Shown: in pieces, positions 22,386 to 34,681 of the stretch | How the letters are laid out: each line of letters starts with the position of its first letter | Numbering within the stretch: position 1 is the first letter of the stretch | DNA from: Pinus tabuliformis | Taxonomy: Eukaryota > Streptophyta > Pinopsida > Pinales > Pinaceae | Assembly (NCBI GenBank): GCA_031772625.1 | Contig: CM062805.1 | Location: 510,922,102-510,986,101 of the forward strand | DNA length: 64,000 nucleotides | Reading direction: 5' to 3' | The notes under the pieces: generated by a model | Databases searched by the model: none | What the model was told of the DNA's origin: nothing | What the model saw: the letters and a program-made list of their open reading frames with translations, nothing else | Made by a program: the position numbers and the translations under genes

Positions 22386-22780
22386 TGTTGAGATTTTCTG
22401 TTTATTAAATTTGGTAAAAATTTCATGTAGGTGACAACAATAGGATTTGTTGCTATATTAGCTCCATTATTCTTGATGAGGATTTAATGCATCTTAAATT
22501 TGTTGTGAGAGAATTTATGATTCAATTTTATACTCCAGCTATAAGAAATGTAAGCCCGTACAAAATATATGTGTAGAAAATAGGGTGAGCTGAGAGTATG
22601 TGTGAAGAATTAAATTGTTGTAATCTACTGTTGAATAATAAGATTGCCGATGCCCTATTTGGTGGATGTAGCCCAGATTGATTGAGTGAACCACCTTAAA
22701 TCTTTGTGTTATGTTTTTTATGATTTTGTATGTGCTGTGTATGCTTTTTAAATTTCCGCTGAGCATTGTTTGCTCCAACA
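22386..22780. mobile_element. solo LTR (copia type)
   Basis: 395 bp, begins tgttgagatt and ends tgctccaaca, flanked by the direct repeat atttt (22381-22385 and 22781-22785). The matching place in copy C (41068-41072) holds one atttt and no insert, an empty site. The 3' end wording is typical of plant copia LTRs. Probably formed by LTR-LTR recombination after the copy B/C duplication. Confidence 0.88.
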
Positions 22781-23778
22781 ATTTTACTAATGGTTTATTG
22801 AAAGCTACCTATTTAATAAAAATATTTATCTGGATTATATTAACCACATAACTCTAATCCTTAATTCTTGTTAATAACGAAAAGAAGTAAATCACAGTAA
22901 AAAACATAAATAAATAAAGAAATTAAAGTTTCGAACGACATCAGGAATGACGACTATTTTGCCTTACTGTGAATAAATGTTGATACTGAATATATAAACA
23001 AAGTTGGCTTCGTCGGTGGACCCGCTAGAATGTGTCTGTTTCAAATGTTGAAAATTATTTCTTCTTTGTCCTAATTTCTCTTCAAATTCAAACATGTTCA
23101 ACCTCCACTGCGGTGTATGCACGGCACATATTCCCTACTTTTCAAATACTTTAGATACCTCATGTTCTGAACCTATACTTGCCGTGTAACACGATGATAG
23201 ATTTCTATATCTCCGAAATATTTCAGAATTGGGTGTTGAGATGACTGTTAAGAAGCAATTGCTTTCCACGTGACATAAATCATTGTAATGGTCAATATTT
23301 TAATTCTATGCTAACTTGTTAAAATTTATTTTCGTACAACTGGAAAGTTGTTTTAAATTAAAATATATGCTAGGTTAGAAAAGAATTTTTTACACACCTA
23401 AATCAATTTATTTTAATATGCTGTGCGTCAACTCTAGGTTGAACAATGAATAAATACACATTTGAAAAAGAAACCATTTAAATGCATCAAAGTGATTAAA
23501 TCCCCAGAGTTGCCAATCATTTCTTAAATATTGATCTAGTTTTTAATACGCATTTTTTGGTTGGTTGGTTGGTTGAAGGTTGTAATGTATTTGAGATTTG
23601 TTATTTTATTATGTCAAATTTTGAAGAATATGATAAATATGGGTTATTTTGATTTTATTAATATATTTTTAAAAGTTTTTTTTTAACTTCATATTGATTA
23701 TGGATAGAATTATATATTTCAATAAAAAGATAAATTTATATTATTGGTAGTCATGTAGTGTTTTTGCTAAGGCATGCA

Positions 23779-24810
23779 AGATGTTGTTATACAACAAATT
23801 GACTTCCTCATCAATTCAGAGGGGAAATATATGATAGCTGAAGCAAAGACCAAGATCACATGCCTTGTTTCCACACTAACGCTAGCTATACACTGACAAC
23901 TTGCTTTATAAAGCTTCTCTACAACCCTTAGGGTGTGTTAGTGACCCAACTAACACAAGTTGCTAGTTTGGGAACAACGTTAGTGGATCCTAGTGAAGTT
24001 CTAATGGTCAAAGGAACGAATTGACTCATAAATGTCTAGATATTTGTTCCTAAAATCACTCAAGAAAAGCAAGGAAACATCCAGATTCGACCTATTTGGA
24101 GGATTTCTAATCCTAATGAAGGAGGCAAATGGAAAAGCGCTGAAAAGCATGGAAACTTCATTGCTTTTACCCTAGGGAACTCAAGGAGGAACTTGTAAAC
24201 CCTAATTCAATTGCTACACAAGCAAAGCTAGGGCTATGGTGATAGAGGTCAAAGCATTTGAAAGGATAGCATACTTGATTGTTGAGCACTGTCTCAAATC
24301 ATAAGAACTTGGTAAGAAGGGAGAGAGAGAGAGAAGCTGGAGGGGTAAGAGAAGGCTGATACAACAAATGGTTGTAATCACTCTTCCGACATTAATATAG
24401 AACTGCAGTTGTACTGTCTACTCCGTGGTGTTGGTTCTATCATTCATTCATTTGTTTGTCCAATACCTTTTAGCATGAGTAGCTTAGTTATGTGTAACTA
24501 GATGTTCATTTATGTATTCATGTATTAGTTATCAGAGTTGTATGCTATGATTATGTTTGTCTCTTCTATGTATAGAACTTGATTTGGAGCTGGCTTAGGG
24601 GACTTCCACCTAGCTGCATTGTGCTCTCCAGCAAATCTACATGGAGGCTTGAGGTAATCTACTTCTCCTACTTTGATAGTTAGTTATTGTTTATGAACAT
24701 GCATGTAAATTTGTGACGGTTGCAGATAATCTTGCAGTCTGCCGAAGGCCCCGAGAAGATCTTTGAGGGTATCTTCATTCTCCATACACCATGCATTTTA
24801 TCCTATAGCA
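23779..24810 (+). repeat. probable 5' LTR of Tat-like element 1
   Basis: Lies between the end of segmental homology and the primer-binding site. It contains a TATA-like tttataaagc near 23904. No second LTR is in the window, so the limits are inferred. A stretch at 23860-23975 has a diverged direct repeat at 24990-25110 in the leader. Confidence 0.45.
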
Positions 24811-24814
24811 GAAA

Positions 24815-24833
24815 AGGCGACTCCACTAGGGAC
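24815..24833 (+). other. primer-binding site, Tat/Ogre type
   Basis: aggcgactccactagggac differs by two bases from the tggcgactccactggggac word I recall at the start of Tat/Ogre elements, taken as complementary to a tRNA-Arg 3' end. Confidence 0.65.
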
Positions 24834-26324
24834 TATACATCTAGTTCTCGGTTTACCCAAACAATTCTCAATTTTCTCCTCCTTCTAAGACCTCCCTATA
24901 CTTCTACATTCCCTTTCTAACCCACCAAAACATTGTTGCATCTTGCCTACATATATTCATCATTGAATCTAATCTGAGAAGCCCTGTTTTGAGTTGTTTC
25001 CCCACACTAATGCAGGTTAGCAGACTACATAGTGCTTTATAAAGCTCTGTGTCTACATACAGGGTGTGTTAGTGGACCCAGTAACTCTCTGTGGCCACTG
25101 TTATAGAGCGTTAGTCTCCTAAAACCTTGATTTCCAGCTGTGTCTGCAAACCAAAAGGGATAGGAAGCCTACTCATGGACTGAAAGAGGATCTATTACTG
25201 CATTTTGTTAGCAAAATAGGTGTCCTAAAAGTTTTTTTTTTTTTAGGAAATAAGTTTTGTTTTTTCTTTCTTAAAAGCATTTTTTATGAAAGAAAGATCC
25301 ACATTTTTTATTCATTCTTCTATTTAGCTAGTTAAAAGCTACTTTATTTTGGTTTCAAGTAGTTGTTAAGAAAACATTGGAAAGATTTCCGTTGGTTATG
25401 CATGTGTTAAATGACTAGGATGCATGGAAAGAATATGAATATGTGAAAGACTCTCACCTGTAGAATACAGCTTGTTTTCATCGAATTGAAATTTTTTTAA
25501 AGCATTGTCTTATGCATGATTTTTGAGTCAGAGTCTCATCACATTTCATATGTCAACTCCCCTACCGAAGACAATAAAAAATTACACATAAAATTTACCT
25601 AAAATCAATCAGTAACTCTTTACTGAGCAAACAAACAATAGTTCAGGCTAGGATCTTGGGAAAGGCAGTGTGAGTAAACTGCCCAAGATCGAAAACCCAA
25701 ACTAGTGTCATTAAAAGACAGAAAATTCCTGTTGCACTCATACTACCGAGACCACTCTAGTAAAAGAGGAGCTAAATATGAGACATCGGACTGTAAGTGA
25801 ACATAGCCCGCCTTCGCTTGCAACTCCTTTGGGTATTCTGTGTATTGGGGATCCTTTTGTGGATTTCGGAGCTAAGTCGGGGACTCAAGTATCCTGCCCA
25901 CACAGCGTACTATCTGTGACTATGTATCACCCGGTAGTGTCTGTGATTTGAGGTATCCTTAGTGGCCAAGCTTTTAGGGACTTACATAAGGTGATTGGGG
26001 TCGACTGCCCTGGTACCTAACACAGACGGACCTACTATGTCTTCAGTTTTTGGGAGGGTGCTCATCTTCACAAGAGTACTTGGCCCCTCAATATGAGGTT
26101 TGGGCGAAGCTCTAGAGTAACCATAACAGTACATTTGGCCAATCCTCTCTGTTATTCATTGTGATTCTGGGTTTCATCTCCAGTGATTGGTGCTTATCAA
26201 ACAGGGTCATTTCCCTCTGTTTTCTGATTGATCAACTTAGTGTATTTTTTACATTTTTAGGCACCCGTGTGTTATCATTTGAGACTTTAACAAATATCAC
26301 GATAAAATTTATTGATAAAAATTA
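24834..26324 (+). other. untranslated leader of Tat-like element 1
   Basis: About 1.5 kb without a credible frame between primer site and gag. It includes a poly-T run near 25231 and the diverged repeat at 24990-25110. Long leaders are usual in this lineage. Confidence 0.4.
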
Positions 26325-28225
26325 ATGGTCACCGTGGCTACATCCGGCCCTCATCATCAATCTAGATGATTGCTAGGACTTCCTCCACTCATTGTGGAAG
26401 ATCCGCCGAGCTCTAGTGAACCGGATTCCCCATCTTCAGGGAATCAGTCTCCCAGATCTCACACGGAATCTATTTGGACAACTGACAATTCAATTTTGCT
26501 GGAGAATTTCCTTAACAAAGGATTTCTTCCTCACTTTAACACTCTACTCACGAATCAGTTGGACCCACTTTTGATTCCAATAGCACCTGTACTCCCTGTT
26601 TCTGTAGGTGGAACATTTCCATCCATCCCGTCAACGGCTAACAATCGTGGAACTTTGTGAACACTTTTGGTCCTCCACCACCTCCCCAGTTGATAGTCAC
26701 CACAACACCATCGATGGCAAACCCCGCTATCCCATTTGTCCTAGGTACAACCACTCACATGACACCCTCCACGAGTGGAACCCAGCCGATGCCAGGTTCC
26801 ACCCAAATAGTGTCAAACTGTATACCTTCGACAAGTGCTACATACAACGCTCCCTATAATGCTCAATATAGCACTATTAGCGCAGTTCCCATCCACCAAC
26901 AATATGGTCAGCCGCCATTGTACAATTCAAACCCCCAGATTCAAGTATCTGGGAGCATTCCTAATATGCACATACCGGTAGGGAACATAACAGTTCCCCC
27001 TCCATTCTCAGGCATGCATGGTCAGACACTGATTGAAATGAGCATTCCTTATGTCAATCAAGGACAAATGGTTAGTTCTGTGGCAGGCGGGAATCCTCAA
27101 GTAGGTCCCAACCAATCCATGGGGGCACCCTACTCACAAATTCAAATGAGTCAAGGGGGCACCGCTTATCCTGGGGGCAATTCTATACCCTAGTATCAAA
27201 ATCCCCATGGAAATCCACACTACAACGCCATACCTCAAGGCAACTTCTATACCACGTAGCCCATGTATAATATTGGAACTCAAACAATGGGAGGAGCACA
27301 AGGCTCCTCAAGTCATATGTCATTGCCTTGGTCCGAGTGGGGGGCACCACACTCTCTACCTTTCTTGACAATGTTGGATATACCCGACTTGTACAAACTC
27401 ACAAATGACCCCATCTACCACAACTTACTCTAGCCGCTGATCCCGCATAAGATACGAATGGACATCCACAAGTTCGAAGGAAAGAAAGGGGAGGATCCGG
27501 CCACCCATATAACCACCTACCATCTTTGGTGTGTTTCAAACTCCATGGTGGACGATAGTGTCCGGTTAGGTATTTTTCCCAGCACCCTCACTGGCAACAC
27601 AGCTAAATGGTACATTGAGTTACCACGCGCGTCAGTAAACACCTTCGACGCTTTAGCGATGGAATTCCTAAGCACTTCCAGCTACCCATCCGCTACAAGA
27701 CTCGGACAGAGCTCCTCACCTCATTACGTCAGGATACCGCTACCAACATCTCTGATCATATACATGAATGGAGACATAGGTGGAGCTTACTCAAAGCTCC
27801 CCTCCCAAACTATCTCTTAGCGGACTGGTTCTGCAAGTCCTTACTCCCGCAAATCACTAAAGATGTCGCTTTAGGTGGTGCGGTCACAGAAGACCAATCC
27901 ATATATTGTGCCCAGCACTTAGATTTGATATATTCGTAGTCTGGCACTCTTTACGACATAATCCTGAATGCCCCTTGTAACTCCAATGTTTCCGCTACTC
28001 AGCGCCCCAGAGTGCGCGCCGATGGGATTTTCAGCGCAACCTTTGGGGTTGTTGTAAAAAAACTTAGCGGTCACATTGCCCAGATGTCATTGGATCCCTC
28101 TACCAAATTGACTACTCTTCCTACCACCGCAATAAACTCTGTGCAGTCTATGCAAAAACCCGGTGGTAAGAAAAAGAAGAATAAGAAAAAGACCACTCCT
28201 TCTAAGGAGCAGTCAACAAAGTAGC
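26325..28225 (+). pseudogene. Tat-like element 1 gag
   Basis: Starts MVTVATSGP at 26325, a stop follows 14 codons later, and the same frame runs on to 26660. After a frameshift comes a Pro/Gln/Ser-rich segment (26657-27193). The capsid core at 27458-27820 reads DIHKFEGKKGEDPATHI and GNTAKWYIELP, the retrotransposon gag signature, then shifts frame to continue NISDHIHEWRHRWSLLK and WFCKSLLPQITKDVALGG. A Lys-rich stretch (28168-28190) ends it. Several stops and frameshifts make it inactive. The Pro/Gln-rich N-terminus is unusual in length and repeats GxxIP-like words. Confidence 0.75.
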
Positions 28226-29400
28226 CAAACCCAAAATAGAAGGCCGCTGCACCTCCTAACGATGAAAAGGATAAACCCACCAGATTTCCCTGCAAAATCT
28301 GTGCTGAAGACCACATGACCTATCGTTGTCCGCGTCTTCAAGAATGCACATACTACATTGCTAAAACGGATACTGGCCGGACCCTCGCTTTCTTCAAAAA
28401 TCCTTTTCCCGCTCAGTAGCAGCAAAACCTTATTGCAAACCAACCCCAACCCCCACAAGGGGGCAACGATGGTTCGCAACATCCTTCAGCTGGTGAAGGA
28501 TCTTCTACCGTTTACACCTTTGAAACGGTAGATCTACAAACATGAGCCAAATCTTATGGAGCTCTTGTTGCTCATGCAGAGGAACCTTCCTCAAGTCAAA
28601 ACCCACCGTCGCCCAATGATTTGCATGTCGAAAGGCTAGTTGTAGACCTTGTAATTTGCCCCCCCAAAGGGGCAGTTCAACGCACAACGCACAATACATC
28701 TGCATGTGCCGCAAAAAACTATAACATTGTAGAAGACTTGGCACAAGCGTTTTCGGCTATGTCAGCGCTCGAAGTATTACAAACATGCCCAGCACAAAAG
28801 AAAAGCTTTTCTTTTGGCTCTTGGTGGTATCGACCCACGTGATTCCATGCTTGCAATTTTTGACATGGAAAAGTGTAAACCTCCCCTTTCTCACCAGCTT
28901 TCATTTCAAGTGCAAATTTTTTCGAAAGGTAAAAGTATACACAAAACTGTCATTGACGAAGGTGCTTCTACCTGCGTCATGTCGGCTTCATGTTGGCTCG
29001 CCTTGGGTTCTCCAACCCTATCCCCGTCGTCGAATTCCCTTAAAGCTTTTGATGGCCACACTTTCATCCCAAAAGGTTACCTAGCTAGCTACCCCATCAC
29101 CTTGTATGGGAAAATGGTAACGGTGGACATAGAAGTCGTAGATAAAAAACTCGACTATAATCTCTTGCTGGGTCACAGTTGGACATATGCCATGATGGCC
29201 ATCGTATCTACTGTCTTTCACATCATCCTATTTCCATTGGATGGAAAGGTAGTTACAGTAGATTAGTTGTCTTTCTGCACCCCTGATTATTCCCCATTAC
29301 CAAGCGGCTCCATACCCCTAGTAGGTGGTGTACCTAACTCTTACGTCAGTCTTGGTACCGATCTATTGAAGGCTTCTTCCCTCATGGGTTGTTTCCCTCT
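28226..29400 (+). pseudogene. Tat-like element 1 zinc knuckle and protease-like domain
   Basis: A CCHC-like knuckle CKICAEDHMTYRC (CX2CX3HX4C, one residue shorter than usual) at 28291-28329, then an acidic/Pro-rich linker and a retropepsin-like domain in the frame 28814-29266: VIDEGASTCVMSASCW with Asp-Glu-Gly at 28955-28963 where most such proteases have Asp-Ser/Thr-Gly, followed by DYNLLLGHSWTYAM, the usual LLG motif. Stops occur in the linker (for example near 28419 and 28544). The related domain at 36738-37142 has the same Asp-Glu start. It may be a lineage variant rather than a chance mutation. Confidence 0.7.
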
Positions 29401-29990
29401 TCAGCCACCCAAGGTTTCATAGACGGTCAACATGCTTTCATCTATTCCTCATGAACAGACCGATCCATGGATCCTACCAGCTCCTTCAGACATTGACACA
29501 TACGGAGAACAAATGCCGCTGTCACCAGCTGAATTGGCTTACCAAGCCATTCAAACTACATCTGCACCTCCAGTCACTTTGGTTACAGCCAATGGTACCA
29601 CTGCCCCTCCCATAAACATTCCTTCTTTCGATCTACTCAATCAAGTCCTACCTACAAACGAAGCTATTCGAGAAATCATGAGTTTAGGAGAGTGACCTTG
29701 GGAGGATTCGCACCATCATGTTTTGATATCTGATTTGGACACGATGCCTCTTCAAATCCTGTCCCCTGACATACCAGAAATCGTTTCCTCACCCTATATG
29801 ACCATCCAAACTTTGGAGGTGGAAGGAAACATGGGCAATATTTCAAAGACATTGCTCATCGATATTTCTGTCAAGACAGTGTTATAGACATATTTGGGCA
29901 CTACAACCCCAATCACATATGTCCATAAACCAAGGGCTTTTAAACCCCTAAAAGTGTTTTTTCATACCCTAAAGGAACAAGGTCAGCTGA
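29401..29990 (+). pseudogene. Tat-like element 1, post-protease pol remnant
   Basis: Open in 29432-29695 and, after a stop, in the same direction to about 29990 with one more stop. Reads as Pro/Thr-rich linker (TLVTANGTTAPPINIPSFDL), then TLEVEGNMGNISKTLLIDIS, which resembles the start of a second protease-like segment. No reverse transcriptase motif is reached. Confidence 0.45.
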
Positions 29991-31030
29991 TTACATCATC
30001 TCCCAGAACCTCTCTAGGAAAAACTACTAAGCACTAGTCAAAACAGGACCATACAGACTGCTCCATGCATAGGGTGTGATGCATCTCACCTATTACACAC
30101 GGAGGGTGCGATGCATACTAGAAATCCCTTCTATAGGGTGCGATGAGCGAGAGCAGACAAATTGCAGAAGCAGTTTGCTAGGTGGAAACCCAGAGAATCT
30201 TCTAGAAACTGCTCATATGACACTTGCCTCTCTGAATTCAACCAGGGATGAGTAAGAGATCTGAAATCTCCAAGTGGAACCAAGAACTATCAGTGAAATG
30301 ACACTAATCAAAATCCCAGAAGCTGACTCACTCTCCTTAAAACATCTATATATGGATCCCTCATCTAAGAGATCCAAAGGCTGGAATTTTGTAATTTGCA
30401 AGGAAGTGTTGTTTGTTTCTCTTTGAAGACATAGTTGGGTGATCTTGCTTTGTATGAGGTGAACAGGGCTTTCATGCTAGGAGGATGATGCTAGATCAGA
30501 CAGCCTGGTTGTAATCCTCTCTTCTACTACTTCTATCAATAAAGCTATTTGAGTTTTCCTCCATATGCTTGTATATCTCTGAATCTTGTTTGTGTATGCA
30601 TTTATATGGTTAATGTACATCTGATCCTACATTATTTATGGTTATAGATCTCTATGATTTGATGGTATTTTGCTGCCTTGGCTCTACAGGTGTTCTTTGA
30701 AGCGGGACAAGTGAGAAAGGAGTGGCGAAAGCTCTATCAAAGGAGAGAGGAAACAAGCAAGGAGACTAGCGAAAGACTGAGGTTGGTGCTCTCTGCTTCT
30801 CTCTCATCTATCTCTCATAAAGGAAAAGACAAGTAACTTTAATCTGTTTGTTTCTAAGATAGCTACCCATCTTAGTGGGACTAGCAGCTCTGAATGGACA
30901 CTAGTTTTCCTGGTAGCAGACAGGCATCATGGAAAATTGAAAAATTGAAAAAGCAAGTTGTGTTAAAGAGTCATAAAATTTATTTTAATCGGAATAAAGT
31001 CACTGTTCCCTCGTTGGTCTTAGGTTGAGA
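29991..31030 (+). other. LTR/leader-like region of Tat-like element 2
   Basis: Contains a polyadenylation-like ttctatcaataaagct near 30530 and TATA-like words near 30348 (catctatatatgg), as an LTR would, but no partner copy. A word agggtg(c/t)gatg(c) recurs three times at 30078-30150. The intact limits and primer site could not be fixed. Confidence 0.35.
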
Positions 31031-31295
31031 AAATGGAGTCTACCAATCAAGGAGTTCCCCTTGGGGGAAATCCTAGCCCTTTCTCTTCTTGGGGAGATGT
31101 TGGAGCTCCACATATGGCTACATTATCCCTCCCAGGACTCACAATTGGCCTGCCAGTATGGATTTTCTCGACCTTTGTCATTCAAAACACTGCAATTCCT
31201 CAGCAATCCAATCAACAACCAGATGAAGTTGCTCCCCAACCTTCTACTTTGTTTGTTTCTCCTTCTCCTTCTTCCTCTTCGCTTGGTGAAGCTAG
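31031..31295 (+). pseudogene. Tat-like element 2 gag, 5' part
   Basis: Begins MESTNQGVPLGG at 31033 and stays open up to the copia insertion: Pro/Gln/Ser-rich, like the N-terminus of the Tat-like gag at 26325. The last residues before the break are SSSLGEAS. The frame continues at 35891 on the other side of the copia element. An overlapping frame from 31025 is a shadow. Confidence 0.6.
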
Positions 31296-32441
31296 TGTAG
31301 AAATTTTGAATAATATGACACTTATTCACAAAGATTATCCCGATTATACACTATTGCGGAATACATGCATAATACGTAACCTCCTCTACGTTGATCATCA
31401 ATTTAGCAGCATTAAAAACAATGAAACATCAATCGCATGCTCACATTAACACAGTATGTAACCCAGGGAAAGCATACAGCTAAAAACCCCACACTATCTG
31501 TATATTATAATGATTGATAACATGTAACAATACATAGTACAATACTCCTCGCAAGTACTCAGTACTATCTCCACCTGTTACACACAAAACTAGCTCAGAT
31601 CTAAACAAGTCACAGGTTCAAATCTCCTACGCTGCTTTGCCTACCTCCACTGCACAATCTTGCAAGAGAATCACGTGAGAACAAGCTACAATTGCCTTGA
31701 TATTGGCCCACACTGCGCAATCCTCATTGGCATTACTCAATCCATGCATGTGCAAAATCTCATGCACAACTGATAGTCACAACTCACCCTTTCACTTACC
31801 TCTAACACCTGTCTCTGTTGAATTGTCCATTCACTGAGTTAACTGATGTATTCTTTAGTTGCTTTATGAGTTAATAATTAGTGAATTAATTAATATTTAA
31901 TTCACACAACTCATCACTAGTGTATTCTTTAGATAGACTAAATACAACTAGTTCAACTAAGTCAAACTGAACACAACTCCATCAACTCCACATCCAACTC
32001 CACAGAACTCACATGCATGAGTTCTAACTGAAGTCCTCCATGCAATAGCTCAACTAACACATAAGAAATCACGTGATTCCTTCTATCAGCTGCATGTGCC
32101 ACATCCGTAGCTTGAACTGAAGTGCTCCAAGAGAATAAGATAACGTTTAGAGTCCAAATATTACTAAGGGTTAATAATATTTGACTGTTTCTATTTTTAG
32201 CCTGGCAATCTAAAAATAGACTCTGATCACTCCGCTGTGAACCAAAAATATAAGCCCATCTATTTTTCCCAACATGACCAATCATCCATAAACAACATCC
32301 TGCAACTCATAGACCATGATCCATATGCCTAAAAATAGACATAGTCTAAAAATAGACTTTGCACCAAAAATAGCCTGCAGGCCCACTTAGTGAAGGCGAT
32401 TTCTTTCCACTAAGCTCCATCATCTTGTTGCATTCTCAACG
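31296..32441 (-). repeat. copia E, 3' LTR
   Basis: 1146 bp, starts tgtagaaattttg on the plus strand; the other end reads ctcaacg instead of ctcaaca. Next to it on the minus strand lies the purine tract gagagggagc (32442-32451). It repeats the word aaaaatagac several times near 32210-32360. Confidence 0.92.
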
Positions 32442-32916
32442 CTCCCTCTCAACAAGATATGGATTATCAGCAACCCCTATCCTGCAACTCTGGAATGTTC
32501 TGCATGCAACACATTTGCCTGGTCCACTTGCTCCAACAACACTTGGAACAAAAACACTCCCAACTGACCACTCTGTTGGGCTAGGAACATACTTTGATGC
32601 TGAAGCTCTACCTGCTACTGACAAGTGCTCCCTCTCTGACATCTGTGCTACTGCAACATCTCCATGCATCACACCATTGAACACTTCTCTGTGCCACCTA
32701 GCACTGTGCAAAACACTTGTGCCTCTCGCATTGCTGCAGCCTACTAGCTATGCGCTGTCCTAGGATTCCCTGCACCCTCGCTCTCTCTGCCGCTCCATCT
32801 GCATCTGTCTCTACCCAATCATCTAGTTCCTGCTACTCCACATCGGGGCTCCCGTAGTAAGGTCTCATCCAATAGGTTGGGTACCTCAAGGATCCTGCCC
32901 CTCCTCCTTGGGACAA
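32442..32916 (-). other. copia E 3' internal segment
   Basis: Between the broken coding frame and the 3' LTR. A 91-codon minus frame (32436-32711) is open but shows no reverse transcriptase or RNase H motif, so the origin is uncertain. Confidence 0.35.
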
Positions 32917-34437
32917 TCAATCCACATCACCCCACCTCCTACTTGGAGGTATGGCTGCATACGATCCCTCAGCCCACCTGGCTCGAAGTTTCCCCCTATT
33001 GGAGGTCTCTGCATGAGTAGATGTCTCTACTCGATCTCCTCTCAGCTTCCCTTGTTGTGGCTGCTCCATAACCTCCTGAAGTTGCTGCACCAATCGTGGC
33101 TCCTCCACAATCGTCTGAGACTTCTTCTGGCTCTACATGTTGAGAGGTAATATACGCTCCCTCTCAACCACCAAGTCTCCATCAGTTTCCTCACTGCTCA
33201 AGGCTTTGCATGCATCTTGAACCTCAAGAGCATACATGTTCTTGACCCGTGAACCAATCTGCTTCACCTTTCTAGTGATGATGTGTCTAAGGAAAACCTT
33301 TCCCTTACTGAAGACTACATCATAGCCTCTGTCTTCCAGCATCGTGATCAACACCAAGTTTCTCTTCAATCCTGGTACATACTTGACATCGGTCAAGGTA
33401 AGGGGAGCTTCATGCTCCCTCTGAAAAATAACCACGCCTACACCTGAGACACTATACTTCTCATCATTACCCATCGCTATGAGTATCTGGAGATCTTTCT
33501 CCTACAAAGTACTGAACAAACTTTTGTCACCGGTCATGTGGAAAGAAGCTCCACTGTCAAGAAACCAACAACTTCCCACCATGGATGAAACCATGCATGC
33601 GAAGAGTGTGAAATCCAACTCAAACTGTGAAGCAAGTGCCTCACCTTCAGATCCTTCCCCGGATCTCTTCTTGGACTTCTTCTTTGGGCAATTAGTAGCA
33701 TAATGGCCCAACTCATGACAAAGAAAGCATCTCACCTTCGACTTGTCAACCTTCTTCCCATCATTGGAAGAACTAGATTCAAAAAGAGAACCCTTCTCCT
33801 TCCCCTTCTTCACCTTACTCGCTAAGGCATAGTGCTCCTCATCATGCATGGATGAAGAACTGTCTCTGGTGCTCCATCTGATCTCCTCTTGCATAAGATC
33901 CGACCAAAGTCTCTCCCATCCTAGCAATTTCTCCCGACCATTGACAGAGTCCAGATAGGAATTCCAACTCTTCGGAAGACCAAGGAGAGCCAAGCTCACC
34001 AAGTCCTCATCGTCGACAGTCACCCCCACACTTCCCAGCTCATCCTAGCACTGGGTGAACTTCGTGAGATACCTGGGCATACTGTCTCCATTCTCACACT
34101 TAATGTTTCTGAGTTTATCCTTGAGCGCCAGCTTCCTTTGATCGCTCTTGCTTTGGAATAGATCTCTTAACGCTTTCCTCATGATGTATGGAGAAGCCTT
34201 TCCATGCAGGCTGGACACAATGTGATCCTTCATGCCCTCCAATAGAATCCTTCGACACTTTGCTGTCTTCTTTTGCCAAACCTCAGCTTCAGAAGCATCA
34301 ATAGGCTTTGGGACCTCAGCCTCTATGAACTCCTTCAGCCCATTATCATCTAACACGGCCTCCATCCTGTCTTTCCATGCAATATAATTCGAGCTACTCT
34401 CAAGGGCATACTTCAATCGCAATCCGTTGAAAGACAT
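32917..34437 (-). pseudogene. copia E gag-protease-pre-integrase polyprotein
   Basis: One reading frame from Met at 34437 (MSFNGLRLKY) with three in-frame stops (about 34042-34047, 33499-33501 and 33130-33132). Order: gag with NYIAWKDRMEAVL and LLEGMKDHIVSSL; GLPKSWNSYLDSV; the CCHC knuckle CFLCHELGHYATNC at 33688-33729; protease active site CWFLDSGASFHMT (33544-33558 holds Asp-Ser-Gly-Ala-Ser); ILIAMGNDEKYSVSGVG; VKYVPGLKRNLVLI; and the pre-integrase segment ending KNMYALEVQ. Past the last stop a linker follows (QSQKKSQTIVEEPRLVQQ, then RRWGDVD) that in full copia elements lies between integrase and reverse transcriptase, so the integrase core has been deleted at about 33130. Confidence 0.85.
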
Positions 34438-34681
34438 TTCAACTTTGACACCAAGAAAACACGGCTGCAAATTCGAATTCCACCAGCTCAAAACTCAACC
34501 GCTTCTGATCTAAAATTCGTGAGAACAAAGTATTTCTTGTACAGATATTGATTGTATGGGCTTTTACCGGATATCTCACCTTCCAAAGGAAGGATGAATC
34601 CAGAGGCTACCTGGCCCAATTACAGACTCTGCCTGAAGAAATAAGATGTAAACACTTTCTGAATAGATCTAATGATCAACA

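Larger units (their letters stand above)
19436..23778. repeat. segmental repeat, copy B
   Basis: Near-continuous match to 38271-42425 over about 4.2 kb: the 3' part of the insertion element, the degenerate 155-bp array, then a downstream half (21830-23778) also found decayed in 1-3290. Copy B differs from copy C by a 148-bp tandem duplication (21026-21321) and a solo LTR (22386-22780), and lacks an AT-rich insertion that copy C has near 41545-41965. Long frames are absent. Confidence 0.88.
23779..29990 (+). mobile_element. Tat/Ogre-like gypsy element 1 (3' truncated)
   Basis: Begins where copies B and C stop matching. It has a probable LTR to about 24810, a Tat/Ogre-type primer site (24815-24833), a long leader, then gag and a protease-like domain with many stops. 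No reverse transcriptase, integrase or 3' LTR is visible before the next element takes over near 29990. The right boundary is approximate. Family assignment rests on the primer site and gag-protease architecture. Confidence 0.6.

Noticed and set aside
22539..22781. 80-codon minus-strand frame
   Set aside because: Lies wholly within the solo LTR and copia LTRs are noncoding.
28071..28482. Minus-strand frames rich in Phe and Leu
   Set aside because: Shadows of the Tat-like gag and knuckle on the plus strand.
32425..32763. 112-codon plus-strand frame
   Set aside because: Lies antisense in the copia E internal region and 3' LTR edge; composition is random-like.
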